Shown here: positions 32,340 to 44,429 of the stretch, in pieces
How the letters are laid out: each line of letters starts with the position of its first letter
Numbering within the stretch: position 1 is the stretch's first letter
Source of the DNA: Meconema thalassinum
Lineage: Eukaryota; Arthropoda; Insecta; Orthoptera; Tettigoniidae
Reading direction: 5' to 3'
Length of the DNA stretch: 64,000 nt
Assembly (NCBI GenBank): GCA_946902985.2
Contig: OX336399.1
Location: forward strand, 159,278,411 to 159,342,410
The notes under the pieces: model-generated
Database searches by the model: none
Told to the model about the DNA's origin: nothing
What the model saw: the letters and a program-made list of their open reading frames with translations, nothing else
Translations under genes and position numbers: made by a program

Positions 32340-33900
32340 GGACAGCTAACGCCCAAAGTGAACACCTGTGGCAGATCAAATTTCACATGAACTTGCATTT
32401 TGTCACGTACAAAGCAAACAGGATGTAACTTGTTTAGCGTACATGTCATCTCACACGTGTATTCGCTCTTCCCTGCCACCACGATGGTCAGATTATTTCA
32501 CCTTCAAGTGTCCTCAGCGTCTTTGTCATTTTCCATTGCACCTGTTGTCAAGTCAGATCAACGCATTCCAATAAGCTCAAATGACATTCACATCCTGCTC
32601 CTCTGCAAGTTTGTTTTCTGTACTCGCTTCGACCAACATAGAACCAAGTTCTCATCACCGTTTACACGTTAAAGATCATCTTCGGGGTAAAGTATCAGAA
32701 AAAACGCACCCTCGCTCTGTCATAAACCGACCTGTCGAAATAGCGATTAATCTATTGAGCACAGCCACCGTGGTCAGCGACAGGTTCGTTGAAACACACA
32801 CATCCAGCAGTATCGTCTTTCTCAACCACCACGCTTCATGAACATTATAAACAGGTATCGGTAAAGATTTTTTTTTCAACATGTATGGCGTTAGGCCCTT
32901 TGTCAAAATGTCAAACATAGTTTCTAAAAGGGGGCGTGATCCCGAGTCCTAGGACACCTCGTACACGTCTCTAGCGTTATTGGTTCGTGAGATATCGGCA
33001 AAAATCACAAAAAACACGTGTTTACCCCAAAATCGAGTTTCCAATATGTTTTTAAAATTATAACGAGTGGTCCTTAGCAAAGAGAATGTCACCCCGAGTC
33101 CTTGGACCCGTCGTACACGCCTCTAGCATAATTGGTTCGCGAGATATAGCAAAAAGTTTAAAATCACGGTTTTATCCCCTCATTCTCAAAAACTTTAACC
33201 TATTACCAAAATAAAGAGGGTTTCGAGACAAGCCATTTGACACGTCATAGGACCAAATCCGACCATGCATTCGTGAAATATCGGAAAAAGTCTAAAATCA
33301 TGGTCTTACCCCCAAAAAACCTGTTTCCCTCATTCTCAAAACTTTAACCTATTAATAACATATATAGGGTTTCGAGACAAGCAATTTGACACATTACACG
33401 TCCAAATCCGACCTTGCGTTCGAGAGATATCGGCAAACTTCGTAGGAAAGTAGGCGACTATCTGGTTCTCTCCTCACCACCTTCTTATCAATCATTTTTT
33501 TTTCAAAGGGCTCGCCCACTTACAAAAATCCCAAGTGCGCATGCGTAAAAACAAAAACAAAAATGTTAATCCATAGTGGCAGCCAGAAAAACGCATGCGC
33601 TACATGAGCAACAACATTCAAGTTCATTTTAGCAGCGCACCTTATACATGTCGCATTTGAAATGAGACTTTCACTAAAAAAAATACAATTTCACCCCCTA
33701 GTAGGGGTAGGTTTTATTTAGGGGTTGACATGAGTGGTCCATTGGAAAGGGGGCGTCAACCCGAGACGAACGACACCTCATTTGTTAAAATCGGACCAAG
33801 GGTTGGCGAGATATCAGCTTTGCCCCTGAATGTATTGCGGGTTAGTATGTGACGTCAGAGGGAGAGGTGGGGGGGGGGGCAGATCTCCTAGCTCTCCCCT
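32340..33900 (+). repeat. Polinton-like terminal repeat of P3
   Basis: Inner boundary GCACGTGGACAGCTAACG and CACCTGTTGTCAAGTC as in P1; a single degenerate inner unit (32660-32790); then modules with CGAGTCC, GACACCTCGTACACG and GGTTCGTGAGATATCGGC (32930-33450), the conserved CGCATGCGTAAAAAC and a G-rich end near 33870. Outer ~65-bp units are missing. Confidence 0.7.
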
Positions 33901-33904
33901 ACTA

Positions 33905-36690
33905 TAGTAGACTAGCAGAAGTACCCATTCTTCGAACGGTCGTCGGTATTAATAACCAGACGTAATCAATTGAGCTACTGTTGCAATGGTTAGGGGCTTG
34001 GAACCTGTTTGTCGACAAAGATAAATGATTAGTTGAAATATGCTCTGAAACTAATTTACCTAACGTGTACTTCCTGACGTGAAAATAAAATTGAAAACCT
34101 CGTAGACGAAATGCAATTCACGTCACATAAAAACTGACCCTCACTGTTGTATCAAGTGCGCATCCAGAGGAAGACCCCTTTAATAAATTATAAAGGCTTG
34201 TGGTGCATGAAAATTCAGGTTTTTTAGCCTCCAATGGCCCAAATTCCGAAAAGCAAAAAAAAAATAAAAAAAAAATAAACTATTTCAATTCAGAAATTTT
34301 TGAAAATAATGTTGCTGTTTTAAGATATAATAGACCTTCTGTACGACACATCGCACGTTTAAGTCTTGTGAAAAAATCGAGGGTACCTCTTGACCCCCTT
34401 AAGCGCATTGATGAATTTTAGAGTTTTTGTTGGTTCCGTGATAACCTTATAGCCATTTGCAAACTTTCACAGAAATTTAATGAATGGAGTGGCATTACTT
34501 CTTGCAGAAATAGATGGAAAGTTGGATGTACCTTTTTGAGACACTGTTGTCATGGTTACTGGCTTGCATTCCTACATTAGTTTATTAAATGAAATTAGTT
34601 TTCTGGGAATATCTCAGAAACTCTTGGTTTTAGAGCATTAAAATGTAGTTTTCGGGGACCCTTTACGACTGTTTAGGGGCCCCGAGGTTTTTTTCTGACA
34701 CCAAGGGGCTGAAACTGAGCTTTGTCTCGTCGTTGTAGGCCGTACTATCATCATCATCATCATCCTCTTGCACAGTTTCCCGCTGTTGGCCGGGTCTGTT
34801 TGGAACACAGGCCACTCCAACGTCTTCTGTCTTCCCACCATCTCTCAGCTTCCACCCCTGTCCAGTGGTCTTCTCCTCTCTTCCTCAAGCTTTCTTCCAT
34901 CCCTTTCAGCCACCTGTCTCCCGGTCTTCCTCTCGGTCACTGTCCTTCCCACTTCGTCTAGTGTATCCTCCTGGGTATCCTCTTATCCTCCATTCGTTTT
35001 ACATGTCCATGCCATCTAAGTCTAGATTTCTCTACACCATCCCGTAATGGTTACTCCTTTATTAATTCTCTGGTCCTCTCATTTCTTATTCTGTCCATCT
35101 TTGTAGCTCCAATACTGCTTCTCAAGAACCTCATCTCACAGGCCTGTATTTTGCTCTTCTCCCTTCCTTTCATAGCCCAGGTCTCCGAGGCATACGTCAG
35201 GATAGGGACATAGTACGTCCGATATATGATCTTTTTTCTGTTCTGAGGGACATCCTTGCTCCATAACATGCTTCTCACACTCCTCCGCTCATTTTTTCTC
35301 TATAGTTTCTTCCATTATCTTGTATCAGGCTTCCCAGATACTTGAAACTCTCCGCTTTCTTCAGCTGTTCCCCACCAATTGTTATTCCCGTTGTGGTTCT
35401 TTCCTTCTTCCTTGTTGTGATCACCATCTCACTCTTATTTATGCTAAATTTCATCCCATATCCTTGTATTATTCCTTCCCACACGTCCAACTGTTCCTGT
35501 ATCTCCTCCTCCTTGTTTCCCCAAATCATCAAATCATCCGCTAACACCATTGCTTTCATCTTTCCTTCCCTAATTACTTGTGCCACTCGGGTCATTATGT
35601 CATCCATCACCACAATGAAAAGTAACGGTGCCAGTGCACTTCCTTGTTTCAGGCCGTTTCTCTGTTCCACCCAGTCCGATCTCTCTCCTCCCACTTTCAC
35701 ACAGCTCACGCTTCCCTTGTACATCTCCTTTATCCTCCTTATAGTCCATTTTTCTACTCCTTTATCCTCCAGGGACTTCCATACTTTGTTTCTGCATACT
35801 CTGTCATATGCTTTCTCAATGTCCAGGAAGGCCATCAGTAGATCTGTTCCATACTCACAGTGCTGTTCTTGTAACTGCCTTACAGCAAAAATCAAATCCA
35901 CTGTGGACCTTCCTGCTCTGAAGCCATGTTGTTATTCCCTCATCCCTCCTTCTATCCTTGTCCTAATTCTCCTTTCCAAAACTTTCTCAAACATCTTTGC
36001 ACAATGACTCATCAGTTTTATTCCCCGATAGTTTCTGCATTCTGTTCTACTACCTTTCTTGAAGATCGGGACAATTATTCCCTTTTTCCAGTCCTCTGGG
36101 GTCTTCCTTTCCGTAGTGTAATAAAAATAATAATAATTATAATTATAATAATAATATAACAATATAGGGATAGGGATATAATTGACCTCCCATAGCACAC
36201 CAGCACGTGTAAATCGCGTGAAAAAATTCTAGAGAACCCCTTGACCCCCTTAAGGGCATTATATGTATTGATGAATTTTACAGCATAGTTTGGTTCCGTT
36301 ATAACCTAATGTAATAAATGGAATTGTATTGCGTCTTATATTACAGCAATAGATGGACCTGTGAATTTCTGTTGCCATGGTTACCGGCTAGCTTCCTTTC
36401 ATTATTGTATTAAATGAAATTAATTTTCTGGGAATATCTCAAAAACTGTTGGTTTAAAATGTGGTTTCGAGTTTCGTTTCTCACATTGAGGGGCTGAAAA
36501 TGAGCTTTGTCTCGCCCTTCTACGCCTATTTCAGCAAGTATTTTAAGGGGGTAGGCCCCCTTTTATGAGAGGTATACAGAATATTTTCATCAATGATTGG
36601 TGTCGTGCCTCTGAAGGATATCCACGTTGATCCACTCAGCCGTTCTCGAGTTATAAGGACACAAAAAATTGTCCACAGACAGACAAACAA

Positions 36691-36731
<41 letters not shown>

Positions 36732-36845
36732 AAAAATATTTTCGCGCGCATCCGTCATAAAACAGTCTAAAACGCGTAAGTAACGCAAATTTCCGTAGAA
36801 ATTCAGAAAAAAAACAGACAAACTTTCATTCTTATATATAGAGAG
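33905..36845 (+). repeat. Dispersed repeat interrupted by an RTE LINE
   Basis: Opens ACTAGCAGAAGTACCC and closes with a CAGACAGACA run and CTTATATATAGAGAG. Two diverged direct copies of ~400 bp (34320-34740 and 36165-36530; TTGACCCCCTTAAG, GATGAATTTTA, TCTGGGAATATCTCA, GGGGCTGAAA) flank the LINE. Confidence 0.6.
34745..36130 (-). pseudogene. RTE-clade LINE reverse transcriptase, 5'-truncated
   Basis: Minus-strand blocks in order: TPEDWKKGIIVPIFKKGSR and CRNYRGIKLMSH (36100-35940), the RT core (35901-35275) with MAFLDIEKAYDRV, RNGLKQGSALAPLLF and catalytic LADDLMIWG, then ESFKYLGSLI, and the C-terminal TYYVPILTYASETWAM and RFLRSSIGATKMDRIRNE (35278-35051). The endonuclease is absent. The downstream end is (ATG)n-like (ATCATCATC on the plus strand at 34746), the short tandem tail typical of RTE elements. 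Frameshifts separate the three blocks. The aromatic of the usual FADD/YADD is Leu here. Confidence 0.85.
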
Positions 36846-37059
36846 ATTATTTATACTTATGATCCTCAAGAAATATTACTTTCACTGTTTTTAAATCAAA
36901 ATTTAGCGTTCACCTATTATGAATTTCTAGAGATTTTTATTATTATTATCATCTTTTAGAAAATATTTTCTGGTATACAGAAAAATAATGCGAATGCATC
37001 TAACGTGTCATAAACCTGCTGCATTTATGTAAATGGGGTAGGACATTCTATATTATCTT

Positions 37060-37330
37060 ATCTTATCTTATCGTTATATATATATAATTCTTCAACACGT
37101 GTGTATGTGACTGAACTCCCCCTAAACGACTGAACCGATTTTGATGGAATTTGGTACGTATATTAGGGTGGGTCCATGTATGGTTTAGATTCACAATCTG
37201 ACCCGGTAGGTGGAATGAACACAATTTTATAACCACAATTTAAACACAATTTTAGAACCACAATATACGGTCAAAAACAGTCGTCATGGAAACCACTAGC
37301 CTTGGCCTTCGTGAAAGCTGATGTCTTTGG
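37060..37330 (+). repeat. TATC/TA microsatellite and start of a dispersed repeat
   Basis: tcttatcttatcttatcg and tatatatata, followed by CCTAAACGACTGAACCGATT, a phrase common at repeat ends in arthropods. Confidence 0.4.
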
Positions 37331-37489
37331 ACGGTTTGTCTCTGCACGTTAGAGCCACCTGGTCGCAACCTGTGCAACTACCGCCATTACATACACTCTG
37401 CCCGTGGCGAAAAGTTGTGTTTTATACCAAAGGTGGCAGTGATGTCGAATTCTACTCTTTGTCTCTGCACGTTAGAGCGTTTCAAAGTC

Positions 37490-38090
37490 CCGTATGCGTT
37501 CATATACCATTCATCCGATTGCCATGAAACTTGGGTGATATGTTGAGTGAGCTCCAGGGAAGGTGTTTGGCTTAGTAAATCCATTTTACAATAGATTGCG
37601 TACGAATAGATTCAACAAATGAGCGACGACGCGCGAAGCGTTTCAAAAAGGTCCCGATAGCGATGAAACTTGGGTGAGATGTTGTGTAAATCAATTTCAC
37701 ATTAGGTAGCGCACGACTAGATTCAACAAATGAGTGACGACGCGCGAAGCGTTTCAACAAAATCCCGTATAAGTTTGTGTTCCATTCATAGATTGAGATG
37801 AAACTTTGATGAGTTTTTGTGTACACTTAAGTGAAGGCTTCTAATTTAGTAATCCATTTCACAGGAGGTTGCGCAATGGATTTACTAAGCCAGAAACCTT
37901 CCCTGGACTGTATCCAACATCTCACCCAAGTTTCATTGCTATCGGACGAATGGTATATGAACGCTTACTGCACTTTGTTGAAACGCTTCGCGCGTCGTCG
38001 TTCATTTGTCGAATCTACTCGTGCGCTACCTATTGCAAAATGGATTTACTAAGCCAAAAACCTTCCCTGGAGTGTATACAACAGTAGATG
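37490..38090. repeat. Mixed direct and inverted repeat cluster
   Basis: Units with CGACGACGCGCGAAGCGTTT and ACTTGGGTGAGATGTTG occur two to three times forward (37490-37850) and inverted (37860-38090; AAACGCTTCGCGCGTCGTCG). Short open frames here are all shadows of the units. Confidence 0.7.
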
Positions 38091-38275
38091 AGCAATAGGA
38101 GTTTGAATGCACAACTCATTGAGCCACCCTCGCTCTAGTACCTAATGTGATATCTCGCGAACCCATGTGCGGATATTGCGACATATTGTACGACTCGGGG
38201 TGATATCCCTTTTTCTAACAAAACTCATTATAATTTAAAAAAAAATGATTTTTTTATGTAGGCTATATTTCAAAA

Positions 38276-38588
38276 AGCCGGCCCCGTGGCTTTGGGGTAG
38301 TGCGCCTGCCTCTGACCCGGAGGCTCCGGGTTTAATCCCCGGCTCCATCAGGGATTTTAAAACTGACGTGAGGGTTGGAACGGGGTGCACTAAGCCTCGT
38401 GAGGACAATTGAGTAGCTGTCTGACAGTGAGACAGTGCCCCGGTCACGAAAACCAAGATTAACGGCTGAGGGGACCCGACGCGCTGACCACGTGTCACCC
38501 CAAAATCTGCAATCCAATTGGCTGGGCAGCGGCCACTTGGTAGGCCTAGACCCTTCAAGGACTGTAGTGCCACGAGGTTAGTTAGTTT
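38276..38588 (+). mobile_element. tRNA-derived SINE, full length
   Basis: Head GGCCCCGTGGCTTTGGGGTA (A-box region), B-box GGGTTTAATCCCC, tRNA-unrelated body (GACAATTGAGTAGCTGTCTG, GACAGTGCCCCGG) and tail ending GGTTAGTTAGTT. Flanked by imperfect target duplications TATATTTC-AAAA (38264) and TATATTTCCAAAA (38589). Transcribed by RNA polymerase III in life and mobilised by a LINE. Confidence 0.85.
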
Positions 38589-38859
38589 TATATTTCCAAA
38601 ACTATTTAGTACATAATGTTGTGTAATGGCTCAAACAAAAGGTCTTTGTGTCCTTTATCGTTAGAACAAAACTTTATATTTTTTACATTTTTTCCAAAAA
38701 TGTTCAATTTTGAAAATTGACTATATTTCCAAAACTAAGAATTTTACAAGGTCTTTTTTTTTGGACGTGAGTGAACCTGGCGATTGATTTTTCGTTGATA
38801 TCTCGCGAACCAATGGTCGGATTTGGACGTGTGACGTGCCGCATGACTCCGGGTCATGC

Positions 38860-41800
38860 CCCCCCCCCCCCCCTCCTTTTGTTTGAATTTCTTCTTCATC
38901 TTTCCTCGATTTTGGCCATCTTTGGACCGCGTAAAATAACCCATTGCATTCACTGTCTCTTATTTCCCTTTATCCTTTCTTGCCTTCCAGTAGTTCTTCA
39001 TTACTTCACTTTGTATCCTTCTTCTCTCTTCCGTCCAGATGTTAACCCGCTTCTTCTTTTCCTTCTCCTGGAAACGCTTGAAATTTTTTATCATATTTCT
39101 GAAAAGTGTTCTGTCCTGAATAATATCTATTGTTACTCCCATCTCTTCCATATCCCTTTTTATACTTTGTAACCATTGGTTACCATTCTTTCTTTTGTAT
39201 ACATGACTGAAAATTGTTTTGTGAGTCTGGTGTTATTCATCCTCACTACGTGTCCAAAGAAATTAACCCTCCATTTCCTGTTCGAATCATAGATTTTTTC
39301 AATTTCTTTATTTTTGTAGAGGTCATCTTTTTTTCTGGATCTGAACTCTCCACTTTCTGTTTTTAATGGTCCCAATATTTTTCTAAGTATCCTTCTTTCC
39401 TTTTTCTCTAACTCTTCTATTTCGCCTTTTTTTTAATGGAAAACATACATTCTGAAGCATAGGCACTTTCCAGCTTAATTACCGTATTGTAATGTCGGAT
39501 TATAGTTCCAATAGAAAAAATGTCCTTAATGTAGGTATCCTTCGTCAGTTGAAAAGCTTGTTCCAATTTTCGTATTCTTGCTCTATTTGCTTCTTTGTCT
39601 AGTCCATTAATTTGAATAATTTCTCCCAAATACTTAAACTTTTCTACCTTGTCAATTTTTCCGGAGTCTGTTATTAAAACTGTAGGAGAATTTCTAATAT
39701 TAGTTATAAATTTGGTCTTCTCAAAAGATATCTGAAGTCCAGCTTTCTCTGCTATCTTTCTCAAAAGGTTTATTTGGACACAAGCTGTTTGTATATTTTC
39801 TGAAAGAATGGCAATGTCATCAGCAAAGGCCAAGCAATTGATACCTACCCCTTTAAATTTCGATCCAAGTCATATTTCATGGTAGAGTCCTCTTTCCTTG
39901 AGCCTTTCTTCTCATTCCCGTATTACCTTTTCTAGAACACAGTTGAAAAGAATTGGAGACAGTCCGTCTCCCTGGCTCACACCGGTATTAATTAAAAATT
40001 CCTTTGAGATCTCTCCCATAAATTTCACTTTGGATTTTGTATCAGTAAGTGTATCTTTGATGATGTTGACGGACTTCGTGTCTACTCCAAATTTCTCTAA
40101 AACATTGAATAATGAAGTTCTATCTATTGAATCATAGGCTTTCTGGAAGTCCACAAATATTAAGACGTAGTTCTTGTTCCTGATCATTCTATCTCTTATA
40201 ATTGTTTTCAAATTAAATATCTGTTCCATACACGTCCTACCTTTTCTAAACCCACCTTGGTATTCTCCTATTTGTTTAAGTATAGGCTCAATCCTGTTTC
40301 GAAGAGCTTTGGAATGGATCTTATATGTAACTAGTACCAGGGAGATGCGTCTGTAATGGTTTACATCTTTCTTATCACCTTTTTATGTAATGGGTGTATC
40401 AATGCAATTTTCCAATCTTCTGGAATTTTTTCCGACTGCCAAATTTCTCTTAGTATGTCTCGCAGTTCTTCTCTTGCTCGACTTCCAGATTCCTTCCACA
40501 GTTCCGCCACTATCATATCTTCTGCGGCGGTGCGGCCTTATTATTTTTAGATGCTGAATGATGGCATCCATTTCCATCTCATCAGGTGGGTCCGAATCTC
40601 TGCATTTAATTTCTGCTTGACCGAATGTTAATCTTTCTTCAGGCTCTTTGCAATTCAAGAGTTTCTAAAAATATCTGACCAAAATATCACAATTGTCCTT
40701 ATTATTGAGTCCGATTTTCCCCTTCTCATCCCTAAATCCAGGATTGGGAGATTGATATTTTGTAATTTCCTCTTTAAAGGTTTTATAAAAACTTCTTGTA
40801 TTATTTTTGGCAAAATCGTCCGCAATCTGGGTAAGTCGGCTTTCTTCGTACTTCCTCTTGACAGCTCTTATAGAGTTAGAAGCCTGCTTCCGGGTTATTT
40901 TGATCCTTTCAAAATTATCATCTGTTTTACATGAGTGCCACCTTTTCCATGATTGCAGTCTTTCCGTGATAGCTTCTTCACATTCTTCATTCCACCATCT
41001 ATGTTTCCTGTTTCGTTCTAGAGGACAGAGTTCTTGTGCAACGTTCTGTATTTTCCGTTTTAAGTCCTTCCAATTTTTTGTATGGTCATTTTCTAATTTT
41101 TCCTTGTATTCTTTGTTTACCGCCTTATTATTTCTCTATTTTTCAACATCAAATCTATTTCTCTTAGTTATTCTTTCTTTGCGTATGTTTAATGGAATGA
41201 ATCTCATTTTGATGGTCGTGAGGTAATGGTCACTGTCAATATTGGCCCCTTTCACTTTAACATTCTGAATTTCTTTCCTGTTCCTAGAAGAAATAGCCAC
41301 ATGATCATTTTGGAATTCTCCTAGGTTTGGATTAGGGGACCGCCATGTTTTTTTTTTTTTTTGCTTTCTACTTAGTTTCTTAATGTGGGTAGATATTAAT
41401 TGCAAGTTAAAGGCCTTACACAGTTCAATTAGGTGTAGTCCATTCTTGTTTGTTTTCCTATGAGCTGGGAAATCTCCAACAATCCTTATGTAACATTTCT
41501 CTTTTCCAATTTGCGCGTTAAAATCGCCAATTAACACTTTGATATGATCCTTTGGAATTTTATGGATTTCGTTTTCTAAGAGTTCCCAATACTATTCTAC
41601 TTTATCTGGGATTCTTTTGTTATCTTCACTGATGGGAGCATGAACATTAACCAAGTGTAATTTGTATTTACACATCTTATTGTCAAAAGTTGGCCTGTTC
41701 GCCATCTCTTGATGAATACAGTACTTTTGCATTTGTCAGTTGGCACAGGCTAGAGTAAAAGGTGGCTTTTCACCGATGTCTCAGTCTCACTCATGGCTGT

Positions 41801-42600
41801 GATTATATGGAAGCTACTGAGGTATGGGTGGTGCTTAGTAATGGCATTCGGGGCACAGTCAGTGCCTGTGAATGCTGTGAAAGGTTCAACTCATAGGGTT
41901 AGGACTACTGTTCTCACTCAGTGAGGAAAGCAATGGCAAACTACCTCACTCCTCTTCTTGCCTAGAACGCCTCAAAATAGCGCTGCCTTGGGTTTTTGTG
42001 GGTATCTACTCACATAACTTAACGGCGGTACTTTTTGAGGATCCAACCAGCCTTCGGGCTGACTACCTAACAGACATTGTCAAAAGAGACAACCGTTCAG
42101 AAGGGTAATGAAAATGTTTTATTGATTCCACTATGTTCCTGTTAACTACGAAAGCAGTTCCAAGATGCGGGACATTCTTCATTATTAGTTTTCCTGGTTT
42201 TCCTTTATATATCCGGTAATTTTCTGAGTCTATTGTACTATCGTCGATATACCTTGTTTCCTGTAATGCTAGTATTACAATTTGCTGATCAACTAGAATT
42301 TTGGTAAGTTCTTTCAATTTTCCCACTTTGAGAAGTGAATTAATATTGAGAGTACCAAAAAAGTATCTTCTTTTCGGTCTTAGTTTTACTGTTGAGTTCC
42401 CTGTACAATGCTCCGACTCAATCCCGCACGTTGATTTGGGCTCTCCAGAAACCTCAGTCCCAGTTGCACGGCTTCGTGCCGTGGTGGATTCTCGTTTCTG
42501 CTTACCACCTGGAGTAGTATTTCCGCAAGTTTGCAACATGCATATAGGTTACTTGAAAGTTTTGGGGAGTAGCTTTGGACCACTCCAATGTTAAATTTTC
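38860..42600 (-). pseudogene. Near full-length RTE-clade LINE (endonuclease + reverse transcriptase), interrupted
   Basis: Read leftwards: an endonuclease start (GTLNINSLLKVGKL, ILALQETRYID, 42539-42090), interrupted at 41690-42075, then NVHAPISEDN and MLIGDFNAQIG with SDHYL (41640-41136). RT follows: a stretch of helical linker (41100-40400), LIFVDFQKAYDSID and SQGDGLSPILFN (40229-39912), then catalytic MAFADDIAIL and EKFKYLGEII (39833-39417), and the C-terminus RKWRVNFFGHVVRM (39375-38930). EN and RT are in one reading order separated by frameshifts and stops, so it is dead. The C-rich stretch at 38861-38876 marks the downstream end. A distinct subfamily from the 34745 LINE. Confidence 0.85.
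41690..42075 (+). mobile_element. Short retroposon inside the LINE, with 11-bp target duplication
   Basis: Perfect ATTGTCAAAAG at 41679-41689 and 42076-42086 flanks 386 bp. It contains CTCAGTGAGGAAAGCAATGG and CAAACTACCTCACTCC, phrases I associate with orthopteroid SINE-like repeats, and ends CAGCCTTCGGGCTGACTACC. It splits the LINE endonuclease between LTMSV and the NVHAPIS block, so it is younger. Confidence 0.8.
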
Positions 42601-42639
42601 CATATTTTCTTTACAAAGGGCTTAACTAAATGAGGGACC

Positions 42640-43350
42640 CATTTTATGTACCGTATATGCGAGTGTACTTGACATTGCAACACGTGACTAGGGATAAGAC
42701 GTTGGCGGGCTTTTTAAAACGAATTATGTATAAAGGAGTTACTCAGCACACAGCGTATGCCGTTAGCGTTAAAGCATGCACCGCGACTGTATGTTGCAAC
42801 GTGGCAACTTGATATTTCGCCAACCATTGATCGGAGAGGGTCATGCGATGACTCGTTTTAAGGGTAATTTTTCTGATCTATCTTATGGCGACCTTAATTT
42901 TTTAGTAGGTTGAATATTTGATAATATTGGAAATATATTTTTGGGCAAAAACATGATTTTTAGACCTTTTGTTCTATCATGCGAACCAATAATGCTAGAG
43001 ACGGGTACGAGGTGTCAAATGAGTTGGGGTGACGTCCCCCTTTTGAATTTATTGTTTATTTTTCCCAAAAAATGACAAACGGCTTAACGACACATGTTGA
43101 GTTTTTTATTTAAATTTTATTTAATAGTGGTAATAGAGAGAAACAGTACCGGTTGTGTTTAAACGAGCATGTCGCCGGTCACGGTGGCTGTGCTCAATAG
43201 ATCAATCGATATTTCGCGAACCAATGGTCATAGGACGGCATGCGACGACTCGTTTTAAGGGTATTTTTTCCGATCTTTCCTATGGCGCACTCATTGACTC
43301 AAAAGACCTAAAACAGCAAGGTCATGGACTTTGGTTTCCCAGATAGGTCG
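42640..43350 (+). repeat. Isolated terminal-repeat modules of the Polinton-like family
   Basis: Modules ATATTTCGCCAACCATTGAT and ATATTTCGCGAACCAATGGT, each followed by CGACTCGTTTTAAGGG, and CTAGAGACGGGTACGAGGTG recur in P3 and P4 ends. No genes attached. Confidence 0.5.
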
Positions 43351-43800
43351 TAAACCGATAATTTTACATGAACAAGCTAGGCTTTGACGCATGCTCATAG
43401 GCCAGCGGACTGTTTTTAGGATATGAATCTACAACATTCGGTCCAAAAAGCGATGTGAATGGACGCAACAAATTAGCGTAAATATAAATTATAATTCTGT
43501 GATGAGACGAATGAGTTTAAGGTAGTTGGAACTTGTATGTGTGTTGTTGATGAAGCAAGGAACAGACTACTGCTATTGTAGAAAGCAAGGAATGATTTTC
43601 TCTGCTTTTTGCGAATCTCGTTTGCTTCAGCCATGAAAGATGATACGGCAACTGGGCTAGCGAGTGAGAGACAGGACAGTTGAAGGTCAAACGTTGAGAA
43701 AATGCAGATTCTCCGTTGCTAAGCTGGGTTAACACTTTATACTTGAAGCATATTATGTAGGTGTTGCCTTTGGACGTCACTGGCAGTGTAGGAGAGGGTA

Positions 43801-44224
43801 AGCGGCTTCAGTGGCGTAGTTGGTAGCATGCTGAACTACTGTGCCCAAGATAGCGGGTTTAAACCCGGCCGAAGTCGTTGTATTTTAAGAGCGTTAAAAT
43901 CATTCTGTATGCCGTCCTTCGGAGGGGAAGTAGAGCCGGCGGTCCCTTGTAATAGATTTATGGCATGTTAAAGATCCTTCCACAGACTAAACTTGTGTGA
44001 AGCTAAATTGTTAGGTTATATTTAGCCGGAACGCTATATCAAAGTTACAACTTTCACCACTAGATATCATTGATATCTGGTAGCGAAAGTTGGAACTACT
44101 TGAAATTGAACGAAGTTTGTAGCATACCCTAAAGGTGTCCGCTGGAAGCAGCTACTGACACAGGCGAGCCAAACATGTCTTCGGACACTCCCGGCAATAA
44201 ACGCCATACGATAAATAAATAAAT
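43801..44224 (+). mobile_element. tRNA-derived SINE (family S2), plus copy
   Basis: AGCGGCTTCAGTGGCGTAGT, A-box TAGTTGGTAGCATGC, B-box GGGTTTAAACCCGG, body with GAGGGGAAGTAGAGCCGGCG, tail CGATAAATAAATAAATA. Possible target duplications TAGGAGAGGG (43789) and TAGGAGCGGG (44224), one mismatch. The copy at 54417-54842 is inverted. Confidence 0.85.
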
Positions 44225-44429
44225 AGGAGCGGGAGAGGGGGGCGGAGAGAAAGATAGAGAGGGGGTAAGAAGGGGGAACAGAGAGGCCTGTTGATGATAA
44301 CAGTTACTCTTACTTACAAGTCTTTGACCATTGAAACTTGTTTTCAGACCCGATTGGAGTACAGAGGGAGTATAGGATGTTAGCATGAGTTAATAAATAA
44401 ATAAATAAATAATAGACACAAGGGTTCAC

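Noticed and set aside
35342..36007. 221-aa open frame opposite the RTE reverse transcriptase
   Set aside because: Antisense shadow; the minus strand has clear RT motifs in the same interval.
38276..38350. Functional tRNA gene
   Set aside because: A- and B-boxes are present but a full cloverleaf is not, and a tRNA-unrelated body and target duplications follow: it is a SINE.
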